Part shown: in pieces, positions 10,235 through 18,197 of the stretch
How positions within the stretch are numbered: position 1 is the first letter of the stretch
Layout of the letters: each line of letters opens with the position of its first letter
Origin: Alphaproteobacteria bacterium
GTDB lineage: Bacteria > Pseudomonadota > Alphaproteobacteria > Rickettsiales > JABCZZ01
NCBI GenBank assembly: GCA_013288985.1
Contig: JABDAT010000005.1
Location: 1 to 55,548 of the forward strand
Reading direction: 5' to 3'
Length of the DNA: 55,548 nucleotides
Notes under the pieces: model-generated
Seen by the model: the letters and a program-made list of their open reading frames with translations, nothing else
What the model was told of the DNA's origin: nothing
Database searches by the model: none
Made by a program: the position numbers and the translations under genes

Positions 10235-11059
10235 TTACGCTGCATCCCATTGCGGGGCAAAACCAGGATTAATAAGGCGGTTATCGCCACCCAGCGCATT
10301 AATTTCTTTTTGATCGGATGCGCTTAACTCAAAATCAAATATATCAAAATTAACTTTGGCATTTTTTTCGCTTGCCGCCTTAGGTATTGCCGCTACATTT
10401 GATTGATCGATCAACCAGCGAAGTGCTATCTGGCTCGATGTTTTTCCATATTTCCTGCCAATTTCGGTGAGCAGCGGATGGTTGGCAAGCTTGCCGCGTC
10501 CCAGCGGGCTGTAGGCGGTGACGATAATGCCATACCCATGTGCATAATTAAGCACTGACTTTTGCGATAACATCGCATGGTATTCCACCTGGTTGCAGGC
10601 AACAGGAACCTTGCATTTTTCTACTGCCTCGCGCATCAGCGCCACAGGAAAGTTACTGACGCCAATCGCCTTGGTTTTGCCCTTTTTCACCAGTTCCTGC
10701 ATTGCACCTAGTGTTTCTGCAAGCGGAATTGCCGGATTGGGCCAATGCATCAGCAGTAAATCAACATAATCCATACCCAGCTTCTCAAGCGATTCTTCCA
10801 TGGAAGAGGCAACAAGCGCAGACGTAAAATTACTGGTCCATATTTTGGTGGTAACGAACAGCTCTTTGCGGCTGATGCCGGCATTTTTAATACCCTGCCC
10901 CACTTCGCCTTCATTTTCATAAATCTGAGCAGTGTCGATATGACGATAACCGATATTAATAGCCGCCTTCACAGCCTGAGTGCACTGCTCTCCTGTTAAT
11001 TGCCAGGTCCCAAACCCCAGCGCCGGAAACTTTGCGCCCTGCAGATCAAGAAATTTCAT
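10235..11059 (-). CDS. Aldo/keto reductase (2,5-diketo-D-gluconate reductase type)
   Basis: A 274-residue AKR barrel. The catalytic tetrad is visible: Asp in HIDTAQ, Tyr in IYENE, Lys in TTKIW and His in LLMHWP. The cofactor-binding region is represented by AYSPLGRG and the IPKA..  segment before the end. The family uses NADPH to reduce aldehydes and ketones. It starts after a good Shine-Dalgarno (AAGGAGAA) and is the first gene of an apparent operon with the OYE-type oxidoreductase. Length and motif set are normal; the exact substrate cannot be read from sequence. Confidence 0.9.
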   Translation of the reverse strand: MKFLDLQGAKFPALGFGTWQLTGEQCTQAVKAAINIGYRHIDTAQIYENEGEVGQGIKNAGISRKELFVTTKIWTSNFTSALVASSMEESLEKLGMDYVDLLLMHWPNPAIPLAETLGAMQELVKKGKTKAIGVSNFPVALMREAVEKCKVPVACNQVEYHAMLSQKSVLNYAHGYGIIVTAYSPLGRGKLANHPLLTEIGRKYGKTSSQIALRWLIDQSNVAAIPKAASEKNAKVNFDIFDFELSASDQKEINALGGDNRLINPGFAPQWDAA

Positions 11060-11136
11060 AGCGCTTCTCCTTATGATTATCCTGTTAACCTACGCGCGCA
11101 ATAATAAAGAAGCTATGTCCTCTTTGCCAGCAAATC

Positions 11137-11475
11137 TCACTTCAGTAATGCAAGCGCCAGCCAGCCAAGCATAAAACAGATTCCTCCAAGTGGGGCAAGG
11201 GTTGTGGCATTTTCCCATCCGGTAAATGATTTTACATAGAGTGACCCGCAGAATAGCAAAATGCCCAGCGCAAAGAACCCTCTGGCAATGCGCGATGAAG
11301 TATCAATAGTATTTGCCAGCCAGAGCAGGAGCACGGAAAACACCAACTGATAGAAGGATGCTTTTTCAACAAGTGATGCGCTATGGACATCTTTTACTAT
11401 ATGAGTCCCAACTGCACCCATAGCCACCGCTATAAATCCACTTACCCCTGCTACTATTTTCCAAGGATTGCGCAT
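11137..11475 (-). CDS. DUF423 membrane protein (YgdD-like)
   Basis: A 112-residue integral membrane protein with about four hydrophobic helices. The N-terminal G.SGFIAVAMGAVGTHIV segment, the central FYQLVFSVLLLWLA and the late GSLYVKSFTG..  ..APLGG motif are those of DUF423. The family is conserved and of unknown function. The start codon overlaps the stop of the upstream acetyltransferase gene by one base, so the two are translationally coupled. Confidence 0.85.
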   Translation of the reverse strand: MRNPWKIVAGVSGFIAVAMGAVGTHIVKDVHSASLVEKASFYQLVFSVLLLWLANTIDTSSRIARGFFALGILLFCGSLYVKSFTGWENATTLAPLGGICFMLGWLALALLK

Positions 11476-11756
11476 TATTTCTGACTAATAAAATCCTGAT
11501 ATTCCTTATGGCGCTCAAGCCATGCGCCCGCATAGCTGCAAATGGGAACCACTTTTTTGTTTTCAGCCTTAATTTTTTCCATGATGCCCTGCATCAGCTG
11601 GCCGGCAGCGCCTTTGCCGCGCAAAGCCTCTGGCGCCTCCACATGGGTAATGGACACAACGTTTCCTTGGAGGCGATAATCGGCAAATACAATATGCCCT
11701 TCCACCTCCAGCTCATAACGGCTTTTAGCCGTATCATTGGTTATCAAACTGGTCAC
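11475..11756 (-). CDS. GNAT-like N-acetyltransferase (YjdJ type)
   Basis: A short acetyltransferase of about 93 residues from the GTG at 11756. It shows the minimal GNAT fold of the Gcn5-related YjdJ/NATD1 group: the EGHIVFADYRL strand pair, VEAPEALRGKGAAGQLMQ with the acetyl-CoA pyrophosphate-binding [RQ]xxGx[GA] signature, and the closing CSYAGAWLERHKEY. The GTG start is preferred because it follows the stop of the bufferin gene at 11761 closely; an upstream ATG at 11816 would overlap that gene. It lies in an operon-like series bufferin, acetyltransferase, DUF423. Confidence 0.75.
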   Translation of the reverse strand: MTSLITNDTAKSRYELEVEGHIVFADYRLQGNVVSITHVEAPEALRGKGAAGQLMQGIMEKIKAENKKVVPICSYAGAWLERHKEYQDFISQK

Positions 11757-11760
11757 AGGA

Positions 11761-12012
11761 TTATTTCTCTGCTGTAGTGCCGCCAACAAGCTTATCGCAC
11801 AGGCCTTGCGGTACAATCACAAAACCCTGGCCGTCTTTCGCTGCCTGGCCGGCGCAGGAATTGCCACCTGCTTTGCTAGCACAATCATTTTTGCCCGCTT
11901 TCACGATGCCGTAGCATTTTTCCATACCGGTCATTTTATCATCCGCACCTGCATTTGCAGCGACTGTAATAATTCCAGCCAGTGCAGCACCCATTAATAA
12001 TGTCGTTTTCAT
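11761..12012 (-). CDS. bufA1: DUF2282 bufferin-type metallophore precursor
   Basis: An 83-residue precursor with a Sec-type signal peptide (about residues 1-22, ending ANAGA) and four cysteines in the DUF2282 pattern KCYG, NDC, SCAGQ, LCDKL. Members are precursors of bufferins, periplasmic post-translationally modified peptides that bind copper; maturation is normally by a DUF692 (MNIO) enzyme with a DUF2063 partner. Neither partner is next to this gene. The start has a strong AAGGAGG. A GTAACT-N16-CGAA promoter lies upstream (12062-12087), matching the SigF-type promoter also found before msrA and the second bufferin gene. Confidence 0.85.
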   Translation of the reverse strand: MKTTLLMGAALAGIITVAANAGADDKMTGMEKCYGIVKAGKNDCASKAGGNSCAGQAAKDGQGFVIVPQGLCDKLVGGTTAEK

Positions 12013-12061
12013 AAAGCCTCCTTATTAAATTGCCTATCGAGTCATACCCGATATCCTGCTA

Positions 12062-12087
12062 TTCGCAAACAATGAAAAAATAGTTAC
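12062..12087 (-). promoter_or_regulatory. SigF-type ECF promoter for the bufferin gene
   Basis: Read on the minus strand the sequence is GTAACT, 16 bases, CGAATA. This equals the GTAACC-N16-CGAA promoter known for Caulobacter SigF apart from one base. It lies between the stop of the DipZ-like gene and the bufferin start. Confidence 0.75.
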
Positions 12088-12089
12088 AT

Positions 12090-13706
12090 CTATCCGCCAA
12101 ATGTAAACGCGTAAGCTTCAAGGCCCGGCGCAGTGGCTTTTATTTCCAGCAGCCCTTCTTTAGCACTCTTCTGGTCAATCAACGCATAGAGCGTGTTGCC
12201 ATTTACCTTTACTACACCCACTTTACTGCCATTGAGTGTAACAGCAACATCAATGGGCTTGCCGGCAGCATTGCCCATCACCAGAAACACTTTGCGCGCA
12301 TTAAAATGAAACCGTAAGGCAGCGCCCGATTCCATGGCGGTGATTCTCTCCGGCTCAATTTTCCATTTACCCTTGAGCGCCCAGCCATGCAGGGGTAATG
12401 CGTCAGGAAATTGGAAGTCCACCGTTTGATTAACCACTACTGCGGTATTGCCGCTATAATGCTTCATACGCGCATTGCCTAGATAGGTTTCCGGCGATTG
12501 GTTTTCTACAGACATTTCCTGCGCGGTATCGCCTGTTTGCTCTTTATCGTTCAAGCCAAGAAGATAACGGATATTATTTTCCGTAATGTCGTAATGGCCT
12601 TCACCGAAATGGGTATAAACAACATTGCCACTTTTATCGATCAGGTAATGTGCGGGCCAGTAACGGTTATTGAAATTGCTCCAGGTGACAAGCTCACTAT
12701 CAAGCGCTACCGGGTATTCAATACCATGCTGCACCACCGCCTTCCTCACATTGCCCAAATCCTTCTCAAATTCAAATTCCGGCGCATGCACACCGATAAT
12801 CACCAACCCTTTATCGCGGTATTTTTTATCCCATTCAACAATATAGGGTAATGTACGCACGCAATTGATGCAGGAATATGTCCAGAAATCAATAAGTACT
12901 ACCTTGCCTTTTAGGTCTTTCATTAAGAGCGGTTTGGAATTTATCCAGGCATCTATGCCAGTAAATTCTGGCGCCGCATAAGGGGTAATAAGACCGTCTT
13001 GCAGGCTTTCTATATTAGCCTGCGCCTTATCATTGCCGGAGGAAAACAGCGCCTGCACATCCACACCGGAAGCAATAAATACAACAGAAGCAATGATAAG
13101 CGCACCAAATGTTTTACGGATAGTTTCAGCATGGGTAGTAAAAAATCCAAGCTTACTCATAATTTTTCTTCCTGTTAACGCGATAAGCAGCATGGGAATG
13201 CCTGCACCCAATGCAAACGCAAAAATCATGAGCATACCTGCCGCATCGGATTGCTGGCGGATAACCTGCACTAGCACTGCCGCAAGTATGGGGCCTGCAC
13301 ACGGTGTCCATATGAGCCCGATAAGAGCGCCAATACCAATACCGCTTATAAAGCCGCCATCACCAGAAACTGCAATAGTGTTACCGATATTGGCAGCGCC
13401 CTGCGTCAGGCTGCTGAACTTCGCCGAGAGTTTGGAAGACAAAAGCACCAACCCAAACAACAGAAGCAATGCGAGTGATGCATAGCGGATGATGTCGAGA
13501 TTGATATGAAACACACTCACCAACTTGCGCGAGAGCAGAGCAAAAGTACTGAATGCGCACACAAAACCGGTGATAATGCCAAAAGGCCGTCTTCTACCGC
13601 CCTCTACGGAAGCTGACAGCACCAATGGCAATACCGGCAGAATGCAGGGTGATACAATAAGCGCAAGCCCTTCAAGGAAGGACAGGCCGATTTCAAGAAT
13701 ATTCAT
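12090..13706 (-). CDS. DipZ-like protein: CcdA membrane domain fused to periplasmic thioredoxin
   Basis: A 538-residue fusion. Residues 1-220 form a CcdA/DsbD-type membrane domain with the two redox cysteines in SPCILPVLP (about 20) and WTPCAGPIL (about 135). Residues 250-390 form a TlpA-like thioredoxin domain with the active site CINC in FWTYSCINCVR. Residues 400-538 form a beta-rich C-terminal domain as in mycobacterial DipZ. The protein should pass electrons from cytoplasmic thioredoxin across the membrane to the periplasmic thioredoxin domain. It lies 12 bases after msrB and in one run with msrA, so it is the natural reductant source for the exported methionine sulfoxide reductases (inference from context). 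Confidence 0.85.
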   Translation of the reverse strand: MNILEIGLSFLEGLALIVSPCILPVLPLVLSASVEGGRRRPFGIITGFVCAFSTFALLSRKLVSVFHINLDIIRYASLALLLLFGLVLLSSKLSAKFSSLTQGAANIGNTIAVSGDGGFISGIGIGALIGLIWTPCAGPILAAVLVQVIRQQSDAAGMLMIFAFALGAGIPMLLIALTGRKIMSKLGFFTTHAETIRKTFGALIIASVVFIASGVDVQALFSSGNDKAQANIESLQDGLITPYAAPEFTGIDAWINSKPLLMKDLKGKVVLIDFWTYSCINCVRTLPYIVEWDKKYRDKGLVIIGVHAPEFEFEKDLGNVRKAVVQHGIEYPVALDSELVTWSNFNNRYWPAHYLIDKSGNVVYTHFGEGHYDITENNIRYLLGLNDKEQTGDTAQEMSVENQSPETYLGNARMKHYSGNTAVVVNQTVDFQFPDALPLHGWALKGKWKIEPERITAMESGAALRFHFNARKVFLVMGNAAGKPIDVAVTLNGSKVGVVKVNGNTLYALIDQKSAKEGLLEIKATAPGLEAYAFTFGG

Positions 13707-13718
13707 ATAAACCCTATG

Positions 13719-14210
13719 CTAGGCTTTATTTGGAATAAATTTCAACGCAACCCCGTTATTGCAGTAGCGCAGTCCCGTGGGCGCAGGCCCATCCTGAAAC
13801 ACATGTCCCTGATGACCGCCACAGCGCGCGCAGTGATATTCCGTGCGCGGAGCGATAATCTTATAATCGGTCTTGGTTTCAACATGCCCCGGCAACGCGT
13901 CATAGAAACTGGGCCATCCGGTGCCGCTGTCATACTTGAACTTGGAAGGAAATAGCTCTAACCCGCAACCCGCGCAGGCGAATACGCCGGCATGTTTTTC
14001 TTCATTGAGCGGGCTGGAAAAAGGCGCTTCGGTGCCTTCTTCGCGCAGCACGTCAAACTGCTTGGGCGTGAGGCGTTTTTCCCAATCTGCATCGTTTAGT
14101 TTCATTTTATCGACTGTTTCCGCCATAACATCTCCTGTTTTAATGAAAGTTGAAAGCGCCAGCATACTTGCTGAACCCAATAGCCCGCCAATAAATTGCC
14201 TTCTGTTCAT
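13719..14210 (-). CDS. msrB: Peptide-methionine (R)-S-oxide reductase, exported
   Basis: A 163-residue MsrB with an N-terminal export signal containing NRRQFIGG, a twin-arginine-like start followed by a hydrophobic stretch. The catalytic domain shows the zinc-binding pairs CAGC and CARC, the GTGWPSF motif, and the catalytic cysteine in LRYCNNG. It reduces methionine-R-sulfoxide in proteins; the signal places this in the periplasm, or anchored to the membrane. It is flanked by msrA (9 bases upstream) and the DipZ-like gene (12 bases downstream), forming a complete periplasmic methionine repair operon. Confidence 0.95.
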   Translation of the reverse strand: MNRRQFIGGLLGSASMLALSTFIKTGDVMAETVDKMKLNDADWEKRLTPKQFDVLREEGTEAPFSSPLNEEKHAGVFACAGCGLELFPSKFKYDSGTGWPSFYDALPGHVETKTDYKIIAPRTEYHCARCGGHQGHVFQDGPAPTGLRYCNNGVALKFIPNKA

Positions 14211-14219
14211 ATATGCTCC

Positions 14220-14810
14220 TTATTTACTGCGAAGTTCCTCTAACCGCTCATCACGTCCACAGCCATAACGGTACATCTTATAGCGTACCTTATTCTTGAT
14301 GTAATAATCCTGATGGTAATCCTCTGCCGGGTAAAATACCGATGCCGGATGGATAACCGTTGCAACGGACTGCTTAAATTTCGTCGTCACTTTTTCTTTT
14401 GAAGCTTCGGCAAGTCGTTTTTGCTCCTCGTCATGGTAAAATATCCCGGCGCGATATTGTGAACCTTTATCGCAAAATTGACCATATTCATCAAACGGGT
14501 CAACATTATCCCAGAATATATCAAGCAGCTGCTGGTAAGATACCTGCGCCGGATCATACGTTACCTCTATGGCTTCCACATGGCCAGTTGTGCCGGAAGA
14601 CACCTGTTCATAGGTTGGATTAACCAATGTGCCGCCTGTATAGCCCGACACTACTTTGCTAACACCCTTAACACCGGAAAATTCTGCATCCATACACCAG
14701 AAACAGCCACCTGCGAATGTCGCTTTCTTTTCTAGATTTCCAGCCATAACTTCTCCATTCATACATAATGCCATAATAACCATACTGAATAAACCTGACG
14801 CTAGCCTCAT
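14220..14810 (-). CDS. msrA: Peptide-methionine (S)-S-oxide reductase, exported
   Basis: A 196-residue MsrA with a Sec-type signal peptide (about residues 1-23) followed by the diagnostic GGCFWC motif with the catalytic cysteine, VVSGYTGG, and the conserved DPFDEYGQFCDKGSQYRAGIF region. It reduces methionine-S-sulfoxide. It heads the msrA, msrB, dipZ run. Upstream on the minus strand is a GTAACG-N16-CGAATA promoter, and the divergently transcribed gene starting at 14878 encodes the ECF sigma factor expected to use it. Confidence 0.95.
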   Translation of the reverse strand: MRLASGLFSMVIMALCMNGEVMAGNLEKKATFAGGCFWCMDAEFSGVKGVSKVVSGYTGGTLVNPTYEQVSSGTTGHVEAIEVTYDPAQVSYQQLLDIFWDNVDPFDEYGQFCDKGSQYRAGIFYHDEEQKRLAEASKEKVTTKFKQSVATVIHPASVFYPAEDYHQDYYIKNKVRYKMYRYGCGRDERLEELRSK

Positions 14811-14851
14811 ACGTTCACCTCTGCTATTAAAAGTCTATTACTGCCTAGGTA

Positions 14852-14877
14852 TTCGTCCCACAGACAGAAAACGTTAC
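14852..14877 (-). promoter_or_regulatory. SigF-type ECF promoter for msrA
   Basis: On the minus strand: GTAACG, 16 bases, CGAATA. The -35 element directly abuts the start codon of the divergent sigma factor gene, so occupancy by the sigma factor could also affect its own expression (inference). Confidence 0.75.
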
Positions 14878-15420
14878 ATGAAAAACAAAGACGACCATTT
14901 ACGGCAATTGATGCAGCAGGCGCTTGGCGGTGATAAGCGCGCCTATGCTACGGCATTGTCGGAAACGATGCGGTTGCTTAGGCCTTATTTATCTAAACGG
15001 CTTTCCAATAAGACCGAAATTGAAGATGTATTGCAGGAAATACTCATTTCCATTCATAAAGCCCGCCATACTTATGACGGGCTCAGGCCTTATGCGCCAT
15101 GGGCATTTGCCATAGCCAAATACCGGCTGCATGATCATCTGCGCGCCCATTATGCCGATCACCTGCGGTTTGCCGCCGAATTAACGGAAGCTGAAAATAT
15201 TTCCGCATCCGATGTAACCGAAATCCCTTTTTCATACGAATCTATAAAAGAGGAAGTGCGGCAATTGCCTGAAAAACAGGCAAAGATACTGCACTTAATG
15301 CATAGCGAGGGCTATACGGCAAAAGAAGTGGCAGCCCAGATAGGCATGAATGAATCCGCCGTGAAAGTGGCCGCGCACCGTGCCTATAAAGTATTGAAAA
15401 AGAAATTACATGACCAATAG
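14878..15420 (+). CDS. sigF: ECF RNA polymerase sigma factor, SigF type
   Basis: A 180-residue ECF sigma factor. Region 2 spans about residues 20-90 with EIEDVLQEILISIHKARHTYD and WAFAIAKYRLHDHLR; region 4 spans about 118-178 with LPEKQAKILHLMHSEGYTAKEVA and an AVKVAAHRAYK recognition helix. The ATG at 14878 is chosen because it matches family length; a longer frame from 14656 would overlap msrA. The gene overlaps by 11 bases with the NrsF-type anti-sigma gene, the arrangement of Caulobacter SigF/NrsF, which respond to chromate, cadmium and oxidative stress. Three matching promoters occur in this window. Confidence 0.85.
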   Translation: MKNKDDHLRQLMQQALGGDKRAYATALSETMRLLRPYLSKRLSNKTEIEDVLQEILISIHKARHTYDGLRPYAPWAFAIAKYRLHDHLRAHYADHLRFAAELTEAENISASDVTEIPFSYESIKEEVRQLPEKQAKILHLMHSEGYTAKEVAAQIGMNESAVKVAAHRAYKVLKKKLHDQ

Positions 15421-16048
15421 CACCGAAGATTTAATTGCCTCACTCAGCGAACGCATGGAGCCTATAAAGCGACCAGCCAATCCCTTTGCCTTGTTCCTTA
15501 AATGGCTTGCAGGTTCGCTGGCCTATATGGGAATGCTGCTTTTATTTTTTGGACTGCGCCAGAATCTGCTAATTAAATTCCATTCGCCTTTATTCCTGGC
15601 GGAACTTGGATTTCTGGCGTCTATCATGATAACCAGCGCGCTCAGCGCTGCCATATTATCCTTTCCTGACATTTATCAGAAACGCTGGCTGGTATTTACA
15701 CCTGTATTGCCTCTGTTGCTATTTATCGCAACGCTGTTCATTGCCTGGCAGAATGACAACCCTCCTGCCCCGCTTCCCCCGCACGGCATTGAATGCCTGG
15801 CCTGCATCACTATGTTCTCCTTGTTGCCTGCCGCTTTCATGCTGTTTATATTGCGCAAGCAGGCCAGCACGCATTACGCCATCGCGGGCAGCATTGCGCT
15901 TATATCTGCCGCAAGCGTTGGCTGTCTCACTTTAAGACTTTCCGAAAACACCGACTCCATACCTCATCTAGTCGAGTGGCATTATCTGCCGATGATAGGG
16001 TTTGGCATCCTAGGGCTCTGGGTGGGCAGAAAATTGCTGAAATGGTAA
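15410..16048 (+). CDS. nrsF: NrsF-type (DUF1109) membrane anti-sigma factor
   Basis: A 212-residue protein with a short cytoplasmic N-terminus and six predicted membrane helices, the DUF1109/NrsF layout. It starts inside the last codons of the sigma factor gene, so translation is coupled. In Caulobacter NrsF holds SigF inactive and relies on conserved cysteines; here a cysteine pair occurs in the ECLAC segment at about residue 130 and another Cys in SVGCLTL at about 169. Role assigned by family and gene pairing. Confidence 0.8.
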   Translation: MTNSTEDLIASLSERMEPIKRPANPFALFLKWLAGSLAYMGMLLLFFGLRQNLLIKFHSPLFLAELGFLASIMITSALSAAILSFPDIYQKRWLVFTPVLPLLLFIATLFIAWQNDNPPAPLPPHGIECLACITMFSLLPAAFMLFILRKQASTHYAIAGSIALISAASVGCLTLRLSENTDSIPHLVEWHYLPMIGFGILGLWVGRKLLKW

Positions 16049-16960
16049 TTATGGAGCCAATGCCGGTGAATTTGTAGGCGCTGATGATCCGTTCTTCAGC
16101 TGCGCCTCAAATTCCTCACAATCATGTATTTGGCTTCCATCCGGTTCACCCATAGGAATATTACAGCATGCTGTTTCCGTAAAACTTTCGGGGCTGTCTA
16201 TCCATCCCGTCTCCCCATTATCTAGTTCAATCATCACACGGTAATATTCATCCATCTCGTTTCCGAATCCAGAATTCCGTGGGCCCACATACTCTTTCAC
16301 TCTTTTAAAATCTTCCTCGTCACCCGTAAGCCCAACTAAGCCTTCCCAACCATGATAGAAACTGTCGCAGAATCCCTCGGCACAACCGCCAAGCTTATAA
16401 AAATGCTCACCTTTTTTGATTACCCAACCGGGCGCATCAATCAGGAGACCACCACCAGGCGTAACTTCAGCCTCAACAGGATACGTATTCATCTCCCCCT
16501 TAAGCACATTATACCCATAATTAGCGATTCCAGAAGCGGGCAAAACACTGAACGGGCAATTAATATTTGCATGCAGTGGCGGATAATTTTTATAAATAAT
16601 TTCAGCGCCGGATTTATCGCATCGCAAGATACGGAATCGTGAACCTCCTTCAAGAACGGGGTTAGCATCAAATGGCAAATCATTCAGTGCCACCGCTTCA
16701 ACAGGAATATCGTGTAACTCACCGCGAACAAATCTGGCTTTAGTGCCAACCTTTAATTGTCTGATGGGGACTGTACTATCCACGGTTTTATAGAGATCAA
16801 CAGGCGATGTGCTGCTTTTAAACGCCGCAGTACAGCAACTGTCTTTACAAACTGACAGCACGGTAGGTTGCAAAATTGGATTGATAATGTCCTGGGCTGC
16901 TAAGTTAAGCGGAAAACTCAGAAACAGAAAAATAAATATTATTTTTAAAGGATGCAACAT
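16049..16960 (-). CDS. Secreted cysteine-rich protein, unrecognised
   Basis: A 303-residue protein with a Sec signal peptide (residues 1-22, ending NLAAQ). It is rich in cysteine (pairs CKDSCC, LRCDKS, NINCPF, GGCAEGFC, TACC, HDCEEF), consistent with disulfides in the periplasm or outside. Segments such as VGTKARFVRGELHD and NGETGWIDSPES look like small SH3-like beta turns, but I cannot place it in a family. No SigF-type promoter is seen upstream. It sits convergent with the anti-sigma gene, with its stop adjacent to that gene. Confidence 0.6.
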   Translation of the reverse strand: MLHPLKIIFIFLFLSFPLNLAAQDIINPILQPTVLSVCKDSCCTAAFKSSTSPVDLYKTVDSTVPIRQLKVGTKARFVRGELHDIPVEAVALNDLPFDANPVLEGGSRFRILRCDKSGAEIIYKNYPPLHANINCPFSVLPASGIANYGYNVLKGEMNTYPVEAEVTPGGGLLIDAPGWVIKKGEHFYKLGGCAEGFCDSFYHGWEGLVGLTGDEEDFKRVKEYVGPRNSGFGNEMDEYYRVMIELDNGETGWIDSPESFTETACCNIPMGEPDGSQIHDCEEFEAQLKNGSSAPTNSPALAP

Positions 16961-17035
16961 GGCTCTTTAATATAGCAATTATAAAAGGATGTTTAAGTTT
17001 AATACATAAGAAAATATATTAAATATAATTTTAAT

Positions 17036-17061
17036 GTAACCTTTATTGCTCTAAGTGCGAA
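17036..17061 (+). promoter_or_regulatory. SigF-type ECF promoter for the second bufferin gene
   Basis: GTAACC, 16 bases, CGAATA: an exact match to the published Caulobacter SigF promoter form (GTAACC-N16-CGAA). It lies about 65 bases upstream of the DUF2282 gene at 17127. Confidence 0.8.
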
Positions 17062-17126
17062 TATCGCAGTGAGTCATGGCAAATCGCTTACGCTCATCAC
17101 ACTAAAACCTTACAGGAGGCAAATTT

Positions 17127-17387
17127 ATGAATAAAGCTCTTTTCACCGCTGCATTGGCAGGCGTAATTGCAACCGGTTTCTCTGCAGCCTATGCAGACGA
17201 CAGCAAAATGATGGAAGGCCAGGCAAAATGCTACGGCATTGCTAAAGCAGGCCAGAATGCTTGTGCAAACGCTTCCGGCAGCCATGCATGCAAAGGCCAG
17301 GCCAAAGTGGATAATGATAAAGGCGATTTCGTATTGGCAACATCGGCTGATTGCGCAAAAGCAGGCGGTTCCGATAAAGCGATGTAA
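17127..17387 (+). CDS. bufA1: Second DUF2282 bufferin-type metallophore precursor
   Basis: An 86-residue paralogue of the bufferin precursor at 11761-12012. It has a Sec signal peptide (about residues 1-23, ending AYADD) and four cysteines in KCYG, NACA, HACKGQ and ADCAKAGG. Members of the family are copper-binding periplasmic peptides after modification by DUF692/DUF2063 enzymes, which are not seen nearby. It has a strong Shine-Dalgarno (AGGAGG), an exact SigF-type promoter upstream and its own terminator downstream, so it is a monocistronic stress gene. Confidence 0.85.
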   Translation: MNKALFTAALAGVIATGFSAAYADDSKMMEGQAKCYGIAKAGQNACANASGSHACKGQAKVDNDKGDFVLATSADCAKAGGSDKAM

Positions 17388-17411
17388 TCTGTCACTAGCT
17401 TTAAAATATTA

Positions 17412-17443
17412 AACCCGTCAGGCATTCCCTGGCGGGTTTTTTT
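17412..17443 (+). terminator. Rho-independent terminator after the bufferin gene
   Basis: An 11-bp stem (AACCCGTCAGG paired with CCTGGCGGGTT, one G-T wobble) with a short loop and a seven-T tract. Confidence 0.9.
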
Positions 17444-17541
17444 ATCATTCGTTTATATAAAAACATACTCTTCGCATATGCTTTTAATGGATGATTTTTT
17501 AAGGTACCGGTGCGTTTTAAATCATCAGCATGGTACATAGT

Positions 17542-18153
17542 ATGAAAAAAATCTCCCGCTATTTATTATCTTTATCTGTTTCCGCTATTGCGCTTACGGC
17601 GGCTTCCTCTGCCATGGCGCAAAGTGATAGCAATGACCGTTGGGCAAACTGGTACGCAAGCGCCACCGGCGACGTTACATGGCTCCAAGGCTACGATACT
17701 GGCGGCGGCGGCGATGTTGCTGTCGGCGTGCGTTTCTGGCCGAGCGATTACAGCGATTTTCGCCTTGAAGCCGAAGCCGGCTATCATGATGTAAGCAGTT
17801 CCCATTATTTTACCTATATGGGTAATCTGTATTATGACTTTAACGGTCTTAATGCCGGGAGCAATTCCAATTGGAAGGTTATACCGTATATAGGGGCAGG
17901 TATGGGCGATGCCACGGTGCATTTAAGCAATAGCGATTTTGCCGGGCGCTATACCGTACATGATGACGCATTTGCTTATCAATTCATGGCAGGCGTAACG
18001 CTTGAAAACGCAGCCATGCCCAATACCGATTGGCTGATTGGTTACCGCTATTTTGGAACGGAGGATGTTGACGGCACTGACAACGCAGGTATTGGCGAAT
18101 CGCAGCGTCTGCATGCCAACAACCTGGAAGTCGGCTTGCGCTGGCATTTCTAA
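17542..18153 (+). CDS. Outer-membrane beta-barrel protein (Omp25/OprF-like porin fold)
   Basis: A 203-residue protein with a Sec signal peptide (about residues 1-26, ending AMAQS) followed by alternating amphipathic strands: AEAGYHDV, GNLYYDFNG, IPYIGAGMGDATVHL, FAYQFMAGVTLE, DWLIGYRYFG and a closing LEVGLRWHF with a terminal aromatic, the usual barrel-assembly signal. This is an 8-strand surface-antigen/OmpA-like barrel without a peptidoglycan-binding domain. The start ATG at 17542 gives a normal signal peptide; the in-frame ATG at 17530 only adds four residues. Function beyond outer-membrane structure is not readable. Confidence 0.8.
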   Translation: MKKISRYLLSLSVSAIALTAASSAMAQSDSNDRWANWYASATGDVTWLQGYDTGGGGDVAVGVRFWPSDYSDFRLEAEAGYHDVSSSHYFTYMGNLYYDFNGLNAGSNSNWKVIPYIGAGMGDATVHLSNSDFAGRYTVHDDAFAYQFMAGVTLENAAMPNTDWLIGYRYFGTEDVDGTDNAGIGESQRLHANNLEVGLRWHF

Positions 18154-18197
18154 AAATTTTTACACTTAATTCATGCCTTCATTTTACAGGAGACGTT

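Noticed and set aside
14811..14877. SigF-type promoter for the sigma gene itself
   Set aside because: No GTAAC-N16-CGAA on the plus strand before 14878; only the divergent msrA promoter is present.
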